A DNA stretch of 64,000 nucleotides from Bdellovibrio sp. (lineage in GTDB: Bacteria > Bdellovibrionota > Bdellovibrionia > Bdellovibrionales > Bdellovibrionaceae): assembly GCA_014376435.1 (NCBI GenBank), contig JACMRL010000038.1, forward strand, positions 41,498 through 105,497, written 5' to 3'. Below the pieces are notes generated by a model. The model was not told the origin of the DNA. It ran no database searches and saw only the letters and a program-made list of their open reading frames with translations. A program made the position numbers and the translations under genes. Position 1 is the first letter of the stretch; each line of letters begins with the position of its first letter. Positions 61,501 to 64,000 of this stretch are shown here, piece after piece.

Positions 61501-62475
61501 ATGGAAACAACAAATCAAACCGCTTCAACTTTACGAAAAGTACCTACTTTAAGCCTTGGTTCGTATTTACACGGATCACAAGATGATAAAGTTAAATTCA
61601 TCGAACAACTTTTTCACGGAATGAAGGATTACGGTTTCATTATTTTAAAAGACCATGATGTTTCAAAAGATTTATTAACTCAATCTTACCAAATTTTAGA
61701 AAAATTCTATGCTCTTCCAGAAAAGCAAAAAATTTCTTACATTTCCGAATTAGGCGGCGGTCAGCGTGGTTACACGAAATTTGGTACCGAGAACGCGAAA
61801 GGTTCACTGGTTAAAGATTTAAAAGAATTCTGGCACGTGGGCCGCGAAGTTGAAGACAGTCACGCGTTTGCAAAGTACTATCCAAAAAATATTTGGCCAG
61901 ACGATACCGTTCCTGAATTTCGTCCTTTATTTGAAAAACTATTTTCACAGCTAGAGATGGCGGGAATTCAAATGATGGAAGCTTTAACTTATCCATTACA
62001 AGTTGAAAAAGATTATTTTAAAAAAATGGTGGTTGAAGGGAATTCTATTTTACGTTTACTTCATTACCCACCAATTCCTGAAGGTGTTGATCCACGTTGC
62101 GAGCGGGCAGCAGCTCACGAAGACATTAACTTTATCACAATTTTACCAGCGGCCACGACTTCGGGCTTACAGCTTAAAGATCGCGATGGTACTTGGTTAG
62201 ATATTGAAACCGATTATGGAGCTTTAATCGTAGATGCGGGCGATATGTTGGCGCGCATAACGAATGACGTAATTCCGTCGACTACTCATCGCGTGATTAA
62301 TCCACAAGACGGTAAAAATACGTCTCGTTATTCGATGCCGTTCTTTATGCATCCACATCCAGAATCTTTATTAACTTGTCTTCCGTCGTGCCGTGGTACC
62401 GGTGCAAAGTATCCAGATATTACGGCGCATGAATTTTTGATGCAAAGACTAAAAGAAATTGGTCTAATTAAGTAA
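61501..62475 (+). CDS. IPNS-like 2OG-Fe(II) oxygenase
   Basis: A 324-residue dioxygenase of the isopenicillin-N-synthase-like class. The N-terminal DIOX_N part reads VPTLSLGSYL...GFIILKDHDV. The iron-binding core is AAAHEDINFITILP (HxD), the second His is in PSTTHRVI, and the 2OG-binding Arg-x-Ser is in RYSMPFFMHP. The start was set at the ATG at 61501, which has CGGGGTG upstream; a GTG at 61495 is possible. The substrate is unknown; it is a single enzyme, not in an antibiotic cluster. Confidence 0.88.
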   Translation: METTNQTASTLRKVPTLSLGSYLHGSQDDKVKFIEQLFHGMKDYGFIILKDHDVSKDLLTQSYQILEKFYALPEKQKISYISELGGGQRGYTKFGTENAKGSLVKDLKEFWHVGREVEDSHAFAKYYPKNIWPDDTVPEFRPLFEKLFSQLEMAGIQMMEALTYPLQVEKDYFKKMVVEGNSILRLLHYPPIPEGVDPRCERAAAHEDINFITILPAATTSGLQLKDRDGTWLDIETDYGALIVDAGDMLARITNDVIPSTTHRVINPQDGKNTSRYSMPFFMHPHPESLLTCLPSCRGTGAKYPDITAHEFLMQRLKEIGLIK

Positions 62476-62478
62476 TCT

Positions 62479-63240
62479 ATGAAAAGTCGTTATCTATTAA
62501 CCATCGCCGTTACTTTAGCGGTTATGGTTTTATTTTTTTGGAAAGATCACGCTGAACTGCACGATGATGCAAACGATGCATATAACGGCACACAGGCCGC
62601 GCGCTTAGACACCGAAAAAAAATCTGAAGAAGTGATAAAAAAACAATTAGTTGAGTCCCAAGCACTTAAAGAAAAATCAACGGTGGCGGGAAGCGCCGGC
62701 GAGCAATTAGAAGAAGTACAGAAATCATTTTCACTTCACATCAAACAATTAGGTCAGTGCTTAGGCGTAAATCCTTCGGTGGAAGTAGAAAAGACAGATC
62801 CTACTTTTGATAATCTAGTTGTGTCTTTACAACCCACCCTTGGTGACGTCGTAGTTAAAATGGATGATTGGGCCCAGTTAGATGTTCGCGCGCCGAACGG
62901 CGATATGCGACGTATTCGCACCGAAATTGAATACCAAGATAATAATAATCCCGTAAAACACACTCAGCTTTATAAATTGAATGAACAAGGCATGCCCGAG
63001 CTTCAACAATTAACGCCCACCCAAGCAACGGATGCATCAGACGAAAGCTTAGAGATGTTACGTGGTGATTCTTCTACGACCAACGAAGAAAAAGGCGGCC
63101 GGGTTTACTACGCGGAAGGCGAAGAGCTGGTGCTAGTAGAACGTAATGGAAAAGTTCAATCATTCTCGTTAACTAAAGGCGAGAAAACTTTTAGTTGTAC
63201 CGAAACCGATACAACGACTTCGAACTGTCAGTGTTTGTAA
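62479..63240 (+). CDS. Membrane-anchored protein of unknown function
   Basis: A 253-residue protein with one N-terminal membrane helix (SRYLLTIAVTLAVMVLFFW) followed by a charged, partly coiled region and a beta-rich C-terminal part with a Cys cluster (FSCTETDTTTSNCQC). No family was recognised. The periplasmic orientation is inferred from the anchor. It begins 3 bases after the IPNS-like gene and is probably co-transcribed with it. Confidence 0.65.
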   Translation: MKSRYLLTIAVTLAVMVLFFWKDHAELHDDANDAYNGTQAARLDTEKKSEEVIKKQLVESQALKEKSTVAGSAGEQLEEVQKSFSLHIKQLGQCLGVNPSVEVEKTDPTFDNLVVSLQPTLGDVVVKMDDWAQLDVRAPNGDMRRIRTEIEYQDNNNPVKHTQLYKLNEQGMPELQQLTPTQATDASDESLEMLRGDSSTTNEEKGGRVYYAEGEELVLVERNGKVQSFSLTKGEKTFSCTETDTTTSNCQCL

Positions 63241-63247
63241 TTTAAAA

Positions 63248-64000
63248 CTATTTAAATTTTAAAGTGGTTCGCATCGGAAAGTGATCTGACGAATTTATTT
63301 CTAAGACTTCGGTGTTGGAAGCAGTGAAGCCACGTACGTAAATATGATCTAAAACTAAATTACGTGGATCGTTTGGTGGAATAACATGAGTTAGTCCAAG
63401 CGTTGCAGCGCTTAAATTTAAATACTCTTTACGTCCGGGGCTCCAAGTATTGAAATCTCCGGCCCAAATAACGGGCCCTGTTAGTTGCGCGATCAATTTT
63501 GTGATTTGATCGATCTGTTCTTCGAAAGCCCAACCGATGTTAAAGTTTAAGGCGTGCGTGTTGATTAAGTGAACCAGCTGATTATTAATTTGTACCACCG
63601 AATATCCAGAAACTTTGTGCGTGAATGATCCAGGCTCTGTACCAGGTGAGGTGATAGTCACTGAATTTTGTAGAGGATATCGAGCGGCGGTCATCACTCC
63701 GTTGGCTTGATCATCGAAGTCACAAAAGCTTTTGTAAAAGCTGTATGACAGCGGCATGTGGCTAGCAAATGCTTTTTCCCAACCATCAGAGTGCATCGCT
63801 TCTTGAATCATCATGATGTCGGCATTCACAGAAAGATTTTTTACGTCGTAAAAGTATTGTGAGTCTGCGTACTTGTGCGCATTCCAGGTGATTAAATTAA
63901 TTTCGTTGGCATCTGCGGCGCGGGTTTGTACTGAGTTAGCAAAAGAAATTTGGTTTGTCTGTTGGTCACGGCATAAAACCGAATCAGTTAAAGCGAAGGC
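63248..64000 (-). CDS. Endonuclease/exonuclease/phosphatase-family protein (5'-truncated)
   Basis: The frame is open to the right end of the window, so the start is missing; 250 residues are visible. The EEP fold is recognisable: INLITWNAHKYA (first strand), DIMMIQEAMHS (metal Glu), GPVIWAGDFNTWS (Asp, Asn) and LDHIYVRGF...SSDHFPMRTTL (final Asp-His). A GTG at 63829 is in frame but lies inside the fold and is not the start. It may hydrolyse nucleic acids or phospholipid phosphates; a secreted DNase-like role is possible, but the signal region is not visible. Confidence 0.85.
   Translation of the reverse strand, partial: AFALTDSVLCRDQQTNQISFANSVQTRAADANEINLITWNAHKYADSQYFYDVKNLSVNADIMMIQEAMHSDGWEKAFASHMPLSYSFYKSFCDFDDQANGVMTAARYPLQNSVTITSPGTEPGSFTHKVSGYSVVQINNQLVHLINTHALNFNIGWAFEEQIDQITKLIAQLTGPVIWAGDFNTWSPGRKEYLNLSAATLGLTHVIPPNDPRNLVLDHIYVRGFTASNTEVLEINSSDHFPMRTTLKFK

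Noticed and set aside
1..64000. CRISPR arrays, insertion sequences, prophage or rRNA/tRNA genes
   Set aside because: No spaced direct repeats, transposase, integrase, phage structural gene or RNA gene signature was seen.

Overview
The window is a dense, A+T-rich bacterial chromosome segment from a Gram-negative organism. It has signal peptides, lipoboxes, outer-membrane barrels and a LexA/RNase R/Lon core. It contains no rRNA, tRNA, CRISPR array, insertion sequence or prophage that I can see. Gene content points to the Bdellovibrio group (Bdellovibrionota). The lexA promoter carries TTAC-N3-GTAA, the operator described for Bdellovibrio LexA. A short lipoprotein has a Bdellovibrio-style 'FFQNCS' lipobox, and secreted hydrolases are frequent. 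The low G+C would fit a Pseudobdellovibrio-like relative. This placement is inference, not proof.

Layout. 1-3821: caa3-type cytochrome c oxidase operon (ctaC end, ctaD, ctaE, ctaF, ctaB). 3818-8997: maleylacetoacetate isomerase, an outer-membrane barrel, a fumarylacetoacetate hydrolase-family enzyme, an unusual 2OG-oxygenase/TonB-like fusion, OxyR, a transglutaminase-like protein and OsmC. 8948-17553: Lon, an orphan PhnD-like lipoprotein, a membrane protein of unknown role, LexA with its operator, a short unlisted lipoprotein, an M14 peptidase, a HAMP-only protein, an S30EA-like protein and Ung. 17821-24693: an ABC-F ATPase, peptide ABC transporter parts (dppABC), a PilZ protein and isocitrate dehydrogenase.

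24798-34862 is the most striking region. It holds a complete shikimate pathway, aroB-aroA-[aroK-aroD-aroE fusion]-aroC on the plus strand and aroF on the minus strand. Next to it lies the menaquinone branch: ubiE/menG on the minus strand and menF-menD-menH on the plus strand. Cistrons within each operon overlap by 1-16 bases. The order B-A-K-D-E is that of the fungal pentafunctional AROM protein, here split into three cistrons with the last three domains already fused.

34842-44952: a secreted trypsin-like protease, proline iminopeptidase, adenosine deaminase, transketolase, a patch of small secreted unknown proteins, PcnB, a hydrolase and an RhlE-type helicase. 45161-51498: a lipoprotein, a secreted amidohydrolase, MutY, an agmatinase-family enzyme and MsrA. 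51500-56291: a LysR regulator, UbiB, and RNase R whose 3' end overlaps ubiB by 146 bases. 56876-64000: a major outer-membrane barrel with a clear terminator, a J-domain protein, a P1/S1-type nuclease, TrmO, an IPNS-like oxygenase, an unknown protein and the 3' part of an endonuclease/exonuclease/phosphatase-family gene.

Genes are tightly packed, often with ATGA or TTGA start/stop overlaps, and TTG and GTG starts are used repeatedly (ctaB, 8014, dppB, aroB, menD, 42348, 45161).
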